Part shown: one piece after another, positions 56,128 through 64,000 of the stretch
Layout of the letters: every line of letters starts with the position of its first letter
How positions within the stretch are numbered: the first letter of the stretch is position 1
Assembly (NCBI GenBank): GCA_003388505.1
Contig: QQVO01000076.1
Span: 159,857 to 223,856, forward strand
Source of the DNA: Planctomycetota bacterium
GTDB lineage: Bacteria; Planctomycetota; Planctomycetia; Planctomycetales; Planctomycetaceae
Length of the DNA stretch: 64,000 bases
Reading direction: 5' to 3'
The notes under the pieces: generated by a model
What the model saw: only the letters and a program-made list of their open reading frames with translations
Told to the model about the DNA's origin: nothing
Databases searched by the model: none
Position numbers and translations under genes: made by a program

Positions 56128-57873
56128 TCAACCAACCAGGCTCCCCTGCTCGCTCCGCGCCGCCTCCAGCATCTGTAACGCCGTGCGGGCCCCGTCCTGC
56201 ACCGGCACTTTCTCCGCCTCCGAGTCGGTCCGCCAGCGGATCTCCACCTTCCCCTCCTTGAGGCCCTTTCCCCCCACCACGATCCGCAGCGGAATCCCGA
56301 TCAGGTCCGCATCCTTGAACTTCACACCCGGCCGCACGTCCCGGTCGTCGTACAGCACGTCAACCCCCGCCTCTTCCAGTTCCTCGCGGTAACCTTCCGC
56401 CACGCGCGTTGTTTCTTCGTCGGTCACGTTCAGCGGCAGCAGAATCACCTCGTACGGCGCGATCGTCAGCGGCCAGATCAGTCCGTTCTCATCGTGCGAC
56501 GTCTCCGCCAGCGACGCAATAATGCGGTTCACTCCGATCCCGTAGCAGCCCATGATGATCGGATGCCGCTCCTCACGTTCGTCAAGAAACGTCGCGCCGA
56601 GCGCCTCGCTGTATTTCGTTCCCAGTTTGAACACGTGCCCCACCTCGATGCCGTGAACCAGTTCCAACGCATTCTTGCACTTCGGGCAGGGGTCTCCCTC
56701 CACCGCGTCCCGCAAATCGAAGCTCGTCGACAACTGGTAGTCCCGACCGAACGTCACGCCCGTCAGATGCAGGTCCACCTCGTTCGCTCCCGTCACCGCC
56801 GGTTGCACCCGGGGAACATCATGGTCGGCGATGATCTCACAGGAGAGGCCCACAGGCCCCGCGAACCCCACAGGCGCCCCCGTCACCTTCTCAATCGTCT
56901 GCTCGTCGGCCAGTTCGAGGCGCCCCGCCCCCAGAGCGCGGCGGATCTTCCCCTCGTTCGCCTCATGATCCCCCCGCAGCAGCACCGCCACCGGTTCGCC
57001 GTCAGCCAGGAAGATCAGCGTCTTCACCATCTGCTCCCGGCCGCATTTGAGCATCTTCGAGACCTGCTCAATGCTCGTCGCCCCCGGCGTTTTCTGTTTT
57101 TCAAGCGCGGGCGGATCAGCCGGAACGTCCGGCAGGTCCGGAGCCCGTCCCGTCTCGGCTCGCTCGAGATTCGCGCCGTAGGTGCAGTTGGCGCAGCGGA
57201 TAATGTGATCCTCGCCGTTCGCCGCCGGCACCATGAACTCGTGAGACGCGTCGCCTCCGATCGGCCCGCTCTCCGCCTCCACCGCCACGTAATTCAGCCC
57301 GCACCGCGCGAAAATGCGGCAATAGGCGTCGTACATCCTCCGGTACGCCTCCTCGAGCTGCTCGATCGAAGTGCTGAAGCTGTAAGCGTCCTTCATCAGA
57401 AATTCGCTCGTCCGCAACACGCCGAACCGCGGCCGCTCCTCGTTCCGGAACTTCGTCTGAATCTGAAACAGCGTGATCGGCAACTGCCGGTAGCTGCTGA
57501 TATGCCGCGCCGCCAGATCCGTCACGACCTCTTCATGCGTCGGCCCCAGCGCCAGGTGCACCTTCCGGTCGCCGCGCGGCACGTGAAAGTTGATCAACAC
57601 GTTCCCGAACGCGTCAAACCGTCCCGTCCGCTCGAACAGATCGACCGGCTGCAGAGCCGGCATGAAAATCTCCACCGCCCCGGCCCGCTCCATTTCCTCC
57701 CGCACGATCGCCTCCGCCTTCCGCAGCGCGCGATATCCCAGCGGAAGATACGTATAAGCGCCCGCCATCAATTGCCGGATCAGCCCTGCTCGCAGCATCA
57801 GCCGGTGACTCGGAACCTCGGCGTCGGCCGGGTCTTCTTTCATGGTCGGGATCAGCGTTTGCGTCCAGCGCAC
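56128..57873 (-). CDS. proS: Prolyl-tRNA synthetase (bacterial type with editing domain)
   Basis: This is a 581-residue class II synthetase. It has [20 protein letters not shown] at the start, motif 2 [20 protein letters not shown] with the KDAYSF motif, the inserted YbaK-type editing domain at about 225-385, [16 protein letters not shown] (motif 3), and an anticodon-binding domain ([17 protein letters not shown]). The GTG at 57873, eight bases after AGGAG, is chosen over GTG 57882. This is an essential gene. It is the only aminoacyl-tRNA synthetase in the window. Confidence 0.95.
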   Translation of the reverse strand: MRWTQTLIPTMKEDPADAEVPSHRLMLRAGLIRQLMAGAYTYLPLGYRALRKAEAIVREEMERAGAVEIFMPALQPVDLFERTGRFDAFGNVLINFHVPRGDRKVHLALGPTHEEVVTDLAARHISSYRQLPITLFQIQTKFRNEERPRFGVLRTSEFLMKDAYSFSTSIEQLEEAYRRMYDAYCRIFARCGLNYVAVEAESGPIGGDASHEFMVPAANGEDHIIRCANCTYGANLERAETGRAPDLPDVPADPPALEKQKTPGATSIEQVSKMLKCGREQMVKTLIFLADGEPVAVLLRGDHEANEGKIRRALGAGRLELADEQTIEKVTGAPVGFAGPVGLSCEIIADHDVPRVQPAVTGANEVDLHLTGVTFGRDYQLSTSFDLRDAVEGDPCPKCKNALELVHGIEVGHVFKLGTKYSEALGATFLDEREERHPIIMGCYGIGVNRIIASLAETSHDENGLIWPLTIAPYEVILLPLNVTDEETTRVAEGYREELEEAGVDVLYDDRDVRPGVKFKDADLIGIPLRIVVGGKGLKEGKVEIRWRTDSEAEKVPVQDGARTALQMLEAARSEQGSLVG

Positions 57874-58124
57874 TCCGGGCACTCCTTATTTCGTTTCAGG
57901 CCGTGCTTCGTCACAGACCGGGGACTGCCGCCATTCCGGCAACACGGCCCTTCACGACCGCAATCCCTCCCGCCGCAGGCCGACCCGGATTCTAAGGACA
58001 CGGTCAACAGGGAGAAAGTGACCGCAGAATCCGAACAGCGAGCATCGCCGGCAGCCCTCTTCACAACCACCCGGAAACGATTCCGTACCACGGCCTTCCC
58101 AGGCCGTGACTCAAACACAACTCA

Positions 58125-58215
58125 ACCGGGTGGCCGCGGCTGGACTGAGCGAAGCGAAGGAAGCCCCGGTCCTGTCGCCGAGGTCGTGAGACTTCGGACG
58201 CACAGGAGCAGCAAC
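58125..58215 (+). repeat. Dispersed repeat, family F, copy 3
   Basis: GGTGGCCGCGGCTGGACTGA, then GCGAAGCGAAGGAAGCCCCG and GTCGTGAGACTTCGG repeat those of 45855-45935. It is directly downstream of the truncated paralogue at 58269. The 57874-58268 gap is otherwise empty. Confidence 0.7.
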
Positions 58216-58268
58216 CCGCGGAACTCTCACGAAATCCGCGACGGAGCTTCCCGAGACGCGCTCCCGTT

Positions 58269-58544
58269 TCAGTCCCATCCGTGCTCATCCGCGTCCCACT
58301 CAACTCTCATCACGCCTTCCGCACCCTCCGTTCCAGCTTCGCGGGCCAATTTTGAGTACGGATCCCACCGGATCTCCCAGACCACACGGAACTGCGGGAT
58401 CTCCGCCTCCCACGCATCGAGACGCTCGCGGATCTCGTCAAGCGTGACGCCCTGGGCCTGAACAGGCCGCTCACAGAGGCTGTAAGCGATTCCGACGGCC
58501 AACATCGCCGTAGTCGCCGTGCGGATCGATGCAGCCGCATTCAT
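58269..58544 (-). pseudogene. Truncated duplicate of the neighbouring exported protein
   Basis: This is a 91-residue frame. Its N-terminus through GVTLDEIRERLDAWEAEIPQ then FRVVWE parallels the 58566-59624 gene (DVTLDEIRARLDAWEESIAQ, FRVVWE). Similarity stops near residue 80, and the last codons (EWDADEHGWD then stop) match a MITE-like fragment reading GACGCGGATGAGCACGGATG. It is therefore a 5' copy of about 270 bases fused to repeat DNA. A secreted short protein might still be made. Confidence 0.7.
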
Positions 58545-58565
58545 GAATTCGCCCGCCTTCCCCCT

Positions 58566-59624
58566 TCACGACGCCTTCGCACCGCTACGGCTCTTCTGCA
58601 TCCACCACGCCGCCGCGAGCAGCAGCACGCCAATGCCTGCCAGAATGACGCCCAACGGCGTGCGCGACGCAATCGCCGCCGCCGGCGGGCCTTCCGGCGC
58701 GACTTGGGGCGCGTCGATCTGCGCCGCCGCCGCACGCTCAGGCTTCTTTCCATGGTGTCCGAATTCACCGGTCAACATGTTTTCCACGAACGTCCCCTCG
58801 ACCGGTTCGATCTTCTTGAACAAGTCCGGATCCAGCGGTTCGTTGAGTTGCAGTTCGATGATCTCCCAGGTGCAGGGGTGATAATCGTTGATCTCGCGCC
58901 CCCGCCACGGGAAGAAGAACCCCGGCTTGACCTCCCGGAACTCGGTCGTTTCGAAGGTGGCTCCCAAGCGGCGCCCTTCCTCTGTAAGAGCAACGGCACG
59001 GGCCGTCCGCGGCAGGTATCCCGCCTCAGGGTCGAGCGCCAGTTCCATTTCACCGGTCGGATCGGTCTCGACAATCAGGAACGGCAACTCACGGCCTTCC
59101 CACTCGACCGTCCCTTCCAGACGCGCGGGCAACTCCTGCAGGGCGCTCGGCAACCACGCATCCTGCCTCGTCATCCACAGGCCGATAAACGGGCGGCGAT
59201 TCATCGACGTCCATCCTTCACCGCCCGGCCCGATCCTCAACTGACTCGGTCGCTCAACAACCGACACTCCGGGATCGTACAACGCCGAATACGCGATCGC
59301 CTCCGCGGTTCGCACGTGCAGTGACCGCAAGTGCACTTCACCGTCGTACCTGCCAACGTCATGCCAGTGCTCTTCTCCCCGCGCGCTTCGGGCCCAATCA
59401 TTGCGCGCGATGATCTGGACCCCTCCCACGCCCGATTCGTGCGCCAGTTTTGCTTCTGGATCGTACGTCGTCTCCCACACCACGCGGAACTGCGCGATCG
59501 ATTCCTCCCAGGCATCGAGGCGTGCGCGGATTTCGTCGAGAGTGACGTCCTGCGCCGCGGCTTGCTTTATGGCCGTGCTGCCGACCATGCAGATGATCAG
59601 CATCGCTCGCACGGCGTATTTCAT
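58566..59624 (-). CDS. Exported membrane-anchored protein of unknown function
   Basis: This is a 352-residue protein. Signal peptide MKYAVRAMLIICMVGSTAIK then QAAAQ. The body (DEIRARLDAWEESIAQFRVV) is a beta-rich domain reminiscent of LolA-like lipoprotein-carrier folds, with ELPFLIVETDPTGEMELALD and FREVKPGFFFPWRG. A C-terminal membrane helix (TPLGVILAGIGVLLLAAAWW) precedes a short Lys/Arg tail. The truncated paralogue lies 21 bases downstream of its stop. Confidence 0.72.
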   Translation of the reverse strand: MKYAVRAMLIICMVGSTAIKQAAAQDVTLDEIRARLDAWEESIAQFRVVWETTYDPEAKLAHESGVGGVQIIARNDWARSARGEEHWHDVGRYDGEVHLRSLHVRTAEAIAYSALYDPGVSVVERPSQLRIGPGGEGWTSMNRRPFIGLWMTRQDAWLPSALQELPARLEGTVEWEGRELPFLIVETDPTGEMELALDPEAGYLPRTARAVALTEEGRRLGATFETTEFREVKPGFFFPWRGREINDYHPCTWEIIELQLNEPLDPDLFKKIEPVEGTFVENMLTGEFGHHGKKPERAAAAQIDAPQVAPEGPPAAAIASRTPLGVILAGIGVLLLAAAWWMQKSRSGAKAS

Positions 59625-59663
59625 TCCGGTCGTTCTCGCTCCCTGCATTGCGCACCTTCGTTG

Positions 59664-60053
59664 TTAAAGCGTCGTGCAGCCGTACTTTACGCTTGCGGGA
59701 CATTCCATATCCCTGGCAATACAAGTTCGCGTTGGATCATCACATGTCTTGGGACTGCAATCCCACTTCTTGCCGCACCACGTCGTTGGCGTGTCGTCAC
59801 AACTGTGCGGACCGCTCAGACATTCGTAATGCAAGTGCCACATGCCGTTATTCGCCATGCTCTGCGAGCAGGCCCAGATCCCGCCTTGCACCTCGCAACT
59901 GCAGTTCCCCAGGTATTGCGGCGCTGGTGTCGCAAAACAGTATTCGTTCGTATGCACCTCACCAAAACCGGCGACTTGAAAACCGATCGCTGCGCCGAAG
60001 AATGCTGCGGAGGCAAGCACCAGGTGTCGCGGACTGATTGATCGAGCGCTCAT
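59664..60053 (-). CDS. Cysteine-rich secreted small protein
   Basis: This is a 129-residue protein with an N-terminal hydrophobic signal (HLVLASAAFFGAAIGFQVAG). The mature part has twelve Cys spread over about 90 residues (YC, NCSC, AC, EC, SC, WC, DC, TC, TC, EC, GC), an even number consistent with disulfides outside the cytoplasm. No family is recognised. It lies in a minus-strand cluster after a DUF1559 gene. Confidence 0.75.
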   Translation of the reverse strand: MSARSISPRHLVLASAAFFGAAIGFQVAGFGEVHTNEYCFATPAPQYLGNCSCEVQGGIWACSQSMANNGMWHLHYECLSGPHSCDDTPTTWCGKKWDCSPKTCDDPTRTCIARDMECPASVKYGCTTL

Positions 60054-60102
60054 TCTTATCTCCTGATCTGAGTCGTTGGGTCTGAACGGATATCGAGGGA
60101 CA

Positions 60103-61203
60103 CTACGGAAAAGAGACGATTGCCTCCGGCGGGTCGAGTCGGCTGCCGGCGCGTGTCCCCAGGCCGCGCCACACCGTCAAATCCACGGTCGAAGCGACGA
60201 ATGTCGCGCGGCCGTCCGCGAACAGCACGTTTACGCCGCCGTCGTGAAAACTCCGTGCGGTGAATGCTCCCGGACCCCCGCCGATGCTGATCGGACCCCC
60301 GCCGCAGTCGGGAAGCGTGGCATTCGGGGGGAAGGCATGGCTGTACCACGTCTGCCGCCAGCCGCCGAACAGCCAGGTCGAACCGAGAAACGAATCGTGC
60401 TCCGGCCAGTCGACCGTCACCTGGGCACAGGTCTCGAATGCCTCCTCGGGCGTCACCGGCGACCCGTGAAAGGCATAATCCCGGAACGGATCATAGACGT
60501 CGCCGTTCTGGTCGCCGATCACTCGTTCGCTGAACATTGCCGTGTTCGACGTCCCGTCCGCAAAGTCCGCGAATGTCAACGTGCGAGCGAACGCCCATGC
60601 GCCGTTCCACGTCTGATCCAATTCCGGACCGGTCGCCTCGGGCCACAACACGTGCGGCCAACTTCCCAGGCACGCGCGGTAGTTGTTGCCCCCGCTCGCC
60701 AGCACGCCGTCGCTCGCGCAGCGAAACACCGGCACGTGATGCACGGCGATCTCGTACCATTCGGTCGCCTGCAGTTCGTTGGCGGCAAATTCGTCCGGCT
60801 CGCGCACCAGAATCTTGCCGAGCGGCTGGCTCGGGGCATCGAGGAAGTACACCGCCGGATCGATCTTGTCCGCGATCGCGCTCTGATCCAGCCACGGGAG
60901 GAGCGAAGAGTGCACCGACCGGTCCGGCCGTTCCGGCTCTCCCATCAGCATCGACGTATAAGGCAGCCGGCCGTGCGTTGATTCGTGGGCGTGGATCGCG
61001 ACGCCGATCTGACGCAGATGATCGACGCACTGCACCCTTCGTGCGCGCTCCCGCGCCGATTGCACGGCCGGCAGCAGAATTGCGGCCAGCAGGCTGATTA
61101 CGCCCAAGACCGTCAGCACTTCAATCAGAGTGACCGCCCGGCGACATAGGTGCCGGCAGCCGCAGCTTGAAAGGCCGTCGAACGACCGGCGGTTCGATTG
61201 CAT
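60103..61203 (-). CDS. DUF1559 protein with prepilin-like N-terminus, copy 2
   Basis: This is a 366-residue protein. The prepilin-like segment is AVTLIEVLTVLGVISLLAAI at residues 23-42, followed by LLPAVQSARERARRVQCVDH and, at the C-terminus, GGVNVLFADGRATFVAS. It has a longer N-terminal lead (22 residues, three Cys) than copy 1 and low similarity in the middle. Its role is in the envelope; the exact function is unknown. The upstream gap 61204-61564 has no recognised feature. Confidence 0.9.
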   Translation of the reverse strand: MQSNRRSFDGLSSCGCRHLCRRAVTLIEVLTVLGVISLLAAILLPAVQSARERARRVQCVDHLRQIGVAIHAHESTHGRLPYTSMLMGEPERPDRSVHSSLLPWLDQSAIADKIDPAVYFLDAPSQPLGKILVREPDEFAANELQATEWYEIAVHHVPVFRCASDGVLASGGNNYRACLGSWPHVLWPEATGPELDQTWNGAWAFARTLTFADFADGTSNTAMFSERVIGDQNGDVYDPFRDYAFHGSPVTPEEAFETCAQVTVDWPEHDSFLGSTWLFGGWRQTWYSHAFPPNATLPDCGGGPISIGGGPGAFTARSFHDGGVNVLFADGRATFVASTVDLTVWRGLGTRAGSRLDPPEAIVSFP

Positions 61204-61564
61204 GGGAATCGCCTGCCAACCTGAGAGGTGCCGGCTGGTATTCTACCAATGAGAGCGGGGGGGCAAGCAAGCGACCTGGACACGACGGCGACGCGCCCTT
61301 CGGAGTGCGGCTTGTCTCTCAGCATCTCGGCACGGCGAGACTCCCGCCCGTAAACGGGGCTTCCCGGCGTCAAATCACCGGTCGCCCTGGAACCGCACCG
61401 AGACGGCCTGTCCCGTCTGAACGGGCGATGTCACAATAGACGAGTCGTCGAGAGGCGGTGATCGTTTCTCGCCGCTTCGTGATTCGGCGCGGCCAGGTTG
61501 ATTGGGGCGGGATCAGGGTCGACCGGCATCAATGGAATTGCACGATTGAAGGGGGACCGCCGAC

Positions 61565-63154
61565 ATGAAAAAGGTCTTGCTTGTCATCATCGATGCGCTG
61601 GCTTCGCGGATTGCACTGCCTGCGCTTCAGCAGGGGCGATTGCCTTGTCTCGCGAGCCTGGTCGAGCGCGGAACGTTGCGCGACGAATGTGTCTCAATCT
61701 TCCCCTCCATCACGCCGGCCGCAACGGCGTCGATCGTCACCGGCGTTTATCCCTGCAATCATCAGATCGCCGGCGCGTTCTGGTACGACCGCGACGAAGA
61801 CTACGTCGCCTATTACGGCGACGACGTCTGGGTGATGCTTCAGGAAGGGATGAACGAATTCGTCAACGACTTCCTAGTCCATCTCAATCACGATTGCCTG
61901 CAGGCCAGGACGCTCTACCAGCGCACGGAGCGTCACGGACTGACGGCGGCCGCCATCAATCATCTCTGGTTTCGCGGCGAGACCCGGCACGAGGTGCACG
62001 CTCCCGCCTTGCTGAAGATGATTCCCGGCGTCGAATTCGCCCCTTCCGTCATGGGACCGCAGGTTCTGGCGCTGGCCGACTTCGCCGCTTCCACCATTCC
62101 CGGCCGGGACGAGACGCTGCACGCCCAGGGCGGAATGGCGCGGCGATACGGCTTTCACGATGACACGACCTCGGAATATCTCAACCACCTGGCGACGTCC
62201 GACGAGTTCCCCGACTTCACCCTCGCCTACTTTCCCAACAACGACTTCGAAAGCCACTCCGAAGGGCCAGCGGAGGCGCTCTCGGCCGTGGAGAACGTCG
62301 ATCGAGCGCTGCATCAGTTCATCGAGGCCAGAGGAGGACTGGACCGGTTCCTGGACGAGTTTGCGATCGTCGTCACGGGCGACCATGCCCAGTGCGACCT
62401 CACCGCCGATTCCAGGCAGCGGGGAATCAACCTGGTCGAAGCGCTCCAGGACTTCCAACTGGCGACCACCGGTCAGCCGTGGCGCGAGGCCGACGACGTG
62501 ATGGTCTGCCCGAACATGCGCGCCTGCCATATCTACGTTCAGGACCGCGCCCCCCAGGCCCGCGACCGGGTTGTCGAACAGTTACTGAGCGATCCGCGCG
62601 TCGATCAGATCATGTGGCGCGAAAGCAGTTGGGACGACCGGCAGGGACGGGACTCCGTCGATCCGCGATCGGACACCTTCCATGTCGAGACCGCGAAACG
62701 GGGACGGTTGAAGTTCTCGCACGCGGGCGACGGGCAAGAGTCCGGTGGCGATGTCTACGGAACCCGCTGGTCGTGGGAGGGGGACCTGGCGACGGTGGGC
62801 GCCGAACTGAGTTCAGACAATCAGCTCCGCTACGGCGAGTATCCGAACGCGCTCGAACGGATCAGCACCGGGTTCTGCAACGTCGCCGCGGACCTCTGGG
62901 TCACGGCGGCGGAAGGATTCGAATTCTACATGCCCGCGACGTCAATTCATGGCGGCGGTTCGCACGCCGCCCTGAACCGGACCGATTCGATCGTTCCTCT
63001 CATCGTCGCCGGAGCGCCGCAGGAGGTCAAAATCCCGATCCACGCTCGGACGATCGACGTCGCGCCGTTGTGCCTGGAGATTCTCGGCCTGGGTGAGGAA
63101 TCAGCCGACCTCCTCGAAAACCGCATCGCCGGAGTGCCGCAGTACGAATCCTGA
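61565..63154 (+). CDS. Alkaline-phosphatase superfamily phosphodiesterase
   Basis: This is a 529-residue protein of the type I phosphodiesterase/nucleotide pyrophosphatase family. Metal and nucleophile sites are Asp10 in VIIDAL, Thr50 in FPSITPAATASIVTG, NDFESH and VVTGDHAQCDL near 275. The C-terminal part with HGGGSHAALNRTDSIVPLIV supplies another His. There is no signal peptide, so it is likely cytoplasmic. The substrate is unknown. Confidence 0.9.
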   Translation: MKKVLLVIIDALASRIALPALQQGRLPCLASLVERGTLRDECVSIFPSITPAATASIVTGVYPCNHQIAGAFWYDRDEDYVAYYGDDVWVMLQEGMNEFVNDFLVHLNHDCLQARTLYQRTERHGLTAAAINHLWFRGETRHEVHAPALLKMIPGVEFAPSVMGPQVLALADFAASTIPGRDETLHAQGGMARRYGFHDDTTSEYLNHLATSDEFPDFTLAYFPNNDFESHSEGPAEALSAVENVDRALHQFIEARGGLDRFLDEFAIVVTGDHAQCDLTADSRQRGINLVEALQDFQLATTGQPWREADDVMVCPNMRACHIYVQDRAPQARDRVVEQLLSDPRVDQIMWRESSWDDRQGRDSVDPRSDTFHVETAKRGRLKFSHAGDGQESGGDVYGTRWSWEGDLATVGAELSSDNQLRYGEYPNALERISTGFCNVAADLWVTAAEGFEFYMPATSIHGGGSHAALNRTDSIVPLIVAGAPQEVKIPIHARTIDVAPLCLEILGLGEESADLLENRIAGVPQYES

Positions 63155-63204
63155 CGCGGCCTGCCATCCCCGCTGGCGAATTGCGGTCGATCGCACCCGG
63201 CGCT

Positions 63205-63440
63205 CGGCGGGCTGGTGGTGTTGTAGCATTTTGCGAATCAGTGTTGGCGATCTGTCTCGCGGATGCTCGTCCTCGACAGTCCAAACACCGCTCCACGCGG
63301 ATGCGGCTTGTACGCCGAAGGCGTACGACAACTTAGCCCAGGGGCAGCGGCGCAGCCGCGCCACCCTGGGTTGCCGTCGGCGATCTTGGCACATGAACTC
63401 TGAAAGAGTTCCACAGCCGACTGTGTGTAACTGACCTTGG
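63205..63440 (+). repeat. Composite repeat: family C start, family B part, family A end
   Basis: TTTGCGAATCAGTGTTGGCG and GATCTGTCTCGCGG match family C at 36619. GTACGCCGAAGGCGTAC, then CCCAGGGGCAGCGG, and CTCTGAAAGAGTTCC match the family B hairpins. TGTGTGTAACTGAC at the right is a family A end. It abuts the complete family A copy at 63441. Confidence 0.65.
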
Positions 63441-63731
63441 AAGGCTGTCGTTTACACACATCTCTCGGTCTCCGATTGAGTGACTCTTCGAGAGATTCGA
63501 ATAGAACGCGGATGACGACGGATGGGACCGATTTTCGCTGATTGCTTTCTGTCGGGTGCCGAGAATTCACGCTTGGATCGATGCGGTCTCGTCGCTGCCG
63601 CCTTTCGAGGAATACCCCAAAATCCGTGGCGATCCGCCAAATCCGCGAAAATCTGTGTCCTGTTCGAGAATCCCTTGGGCCCGGCTCCTCGGCGGCGGGC
63701 CCCAGCCAAGTTGTGTGGAACTGACAGCCTT
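63441..63731 (+). mobile_element. MITE-like element, family A, copy 4 (best preserved)
   Basis: The left end AAGGCTGTCGTTTACACACA (63441-63460) and the right end, the reverse complement of AAGGCTGTCAGTTCCACACA (63712-63731), match at 17 of 20 bases. The interior of about 250 bases lacks any gene. It has the TIR layout of a MITE; target duplications were not established. Confidence 0.8.
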
Positions 63732-63847
63732 GGAAGGCCGTCCGACAGACTCCGTGTCGCCGCGTCTTGCGTATTGCAGCGGACTCCCGGAGAACGCGTC
63801 CCTACGCCGCCACACTGAAGTGCCCGGCGCACTGGCCGCCAGTACCG

Positions 63848-64000
63848 CTACTCGATCGCGACGTCGCCGGAGCGATAGCTGACGTGCAAGTCATGTCCTG
63901 CGAGCAATCCAACGCCGAGCAAGGGATACTCGCCGTCGTTGGCCACAACTTCCAGATCGCGCCTCTCTCCAATCCAATCGATCCGGCATGTGTAGCGTTT
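63848..64000 (-). CDS. Clan AA aspartic protease-like protein (3' end only)
   Basis: The last 50 codons of a minus-strand gene run off the window and end at TAG 63848-63850. The sequence DGEYPLLGVGLLAGHDLHVS then YRSGDVAI fits the C-terminal strand of retroviral-like (clan AA) aspartic proteases, whose LLG-x-x-LL motif follows the active-site domain. The catalytic Asp would lie outside the window. Confidence 0.7.
   Translation of the reverse strand, partial: KRYTCRIDWIGERRDLEVVANDGEYPLLGVGLLAGHDLHVSYRSGDVAIE

Noticed and set aside
56494..58461. A 655-codon plus-strand open frame
   Set aside because: It is antisense to proS and runs on into family F repeat DNA; its composition is Arg/His/Pro-rich.

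Overview
The window looks like a chromosomal segment of a planctomycete, probably family Planctomycetaceae, with GC near 62 percent. The indicators are two DUF1501 (Tat-exported) proteins, two DUF1559 proteins with type IV prepilin-like N-termini, a ThuA/beta-propeller giant, an FG-GAP repeat protein, an EF-hand secreted protein, HEAT-repeat exported proteins and hairpin-rich dispersed repeats between genes. Genes are mostly monocistronic or in short runs. I found no rRNA, tRNA, CRISPR array, prophage or transposase gene.

Layout. 1-3.7 kb: 3' part of a very large secreted ThuA-ThuA-propeller protein. 4-9 kb: a lone receiver domain, a small lipoprotein, a PIG-L deacetylase and an exported HEAT protein with a degenerate receiver-like domain. 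9.5-14 kb: two DUF1501 proteins flanking a lipoprotein alpha/beta hydrolase. 14-20.7 kb: a class IV (HDAC11-like) deacetylase, a RicT/PSP1 protein, a HAD phosphatase overlapping a serine hydrolase, a STAS protein, DUF309 and DinB proteins. 21-38 kb: a dense set of small membrane and stress-type proteins (zinc ribbon, DUF1206, DedA, DUF4112, bacterial PH, an inactive-looking phosphatase, an epimerase, VKOR, SPW-like, an orphan NarL-type regulator, a degenerate metzincin-like membrane protein, a CaCA exchanger, SpoIIAA-like, dodecin, CBS, rhodanese, MgtC), with aconitase among them. 38.4-44.1 kb: the complete 2-oxoglutarate dehydrogenase operon sucA-sucB-lpd. 44-64 kb: secreted and surface proteins (a propeller hydrolase, FG-GAP, EF-hand, two DUF1559, a GH42-like protein, a Cys-rich protein, a tandem paralogue pair), plus BON, Rid, a DUF6159-type membrane protein, proS, a phosphodiesterase-like enzyme and the end of an aspartic protease gene.

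How the parts fit. sucA-sucB-lpd (and, nearby, aconitase) is the TCA-cycle core. The 21-38 kb block reads as a stress or low-energy membrane adaptation island; the NarL-type regulator at 28.8-29.5 kb is the most obvious candidate controller, which is inference only. The 49-61 kb block is exported-protein rich, as expected of planctomycete surface biology.

The intergenic DNA is unusual. At least six dispersed repeat families occur here: a roughly 290-bp MITE-like element with about 20-bp terminal inverted repeats, short REPIN-like double palindromes, a 111-bp tandem unit at two loci, chains of hairpins, and others. One MITE-like copy is interrupted by a segment carrying another palindromic element, and a repeat fragment appears to supply the last codons and stop of a truncated duplicate gene. 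No single clearly new multi-gene system was recognised. The strongest leads are the repeat families, the degenerate metzincin fused to a membrane domain, and the HEAT/pseudo-receiver protein.
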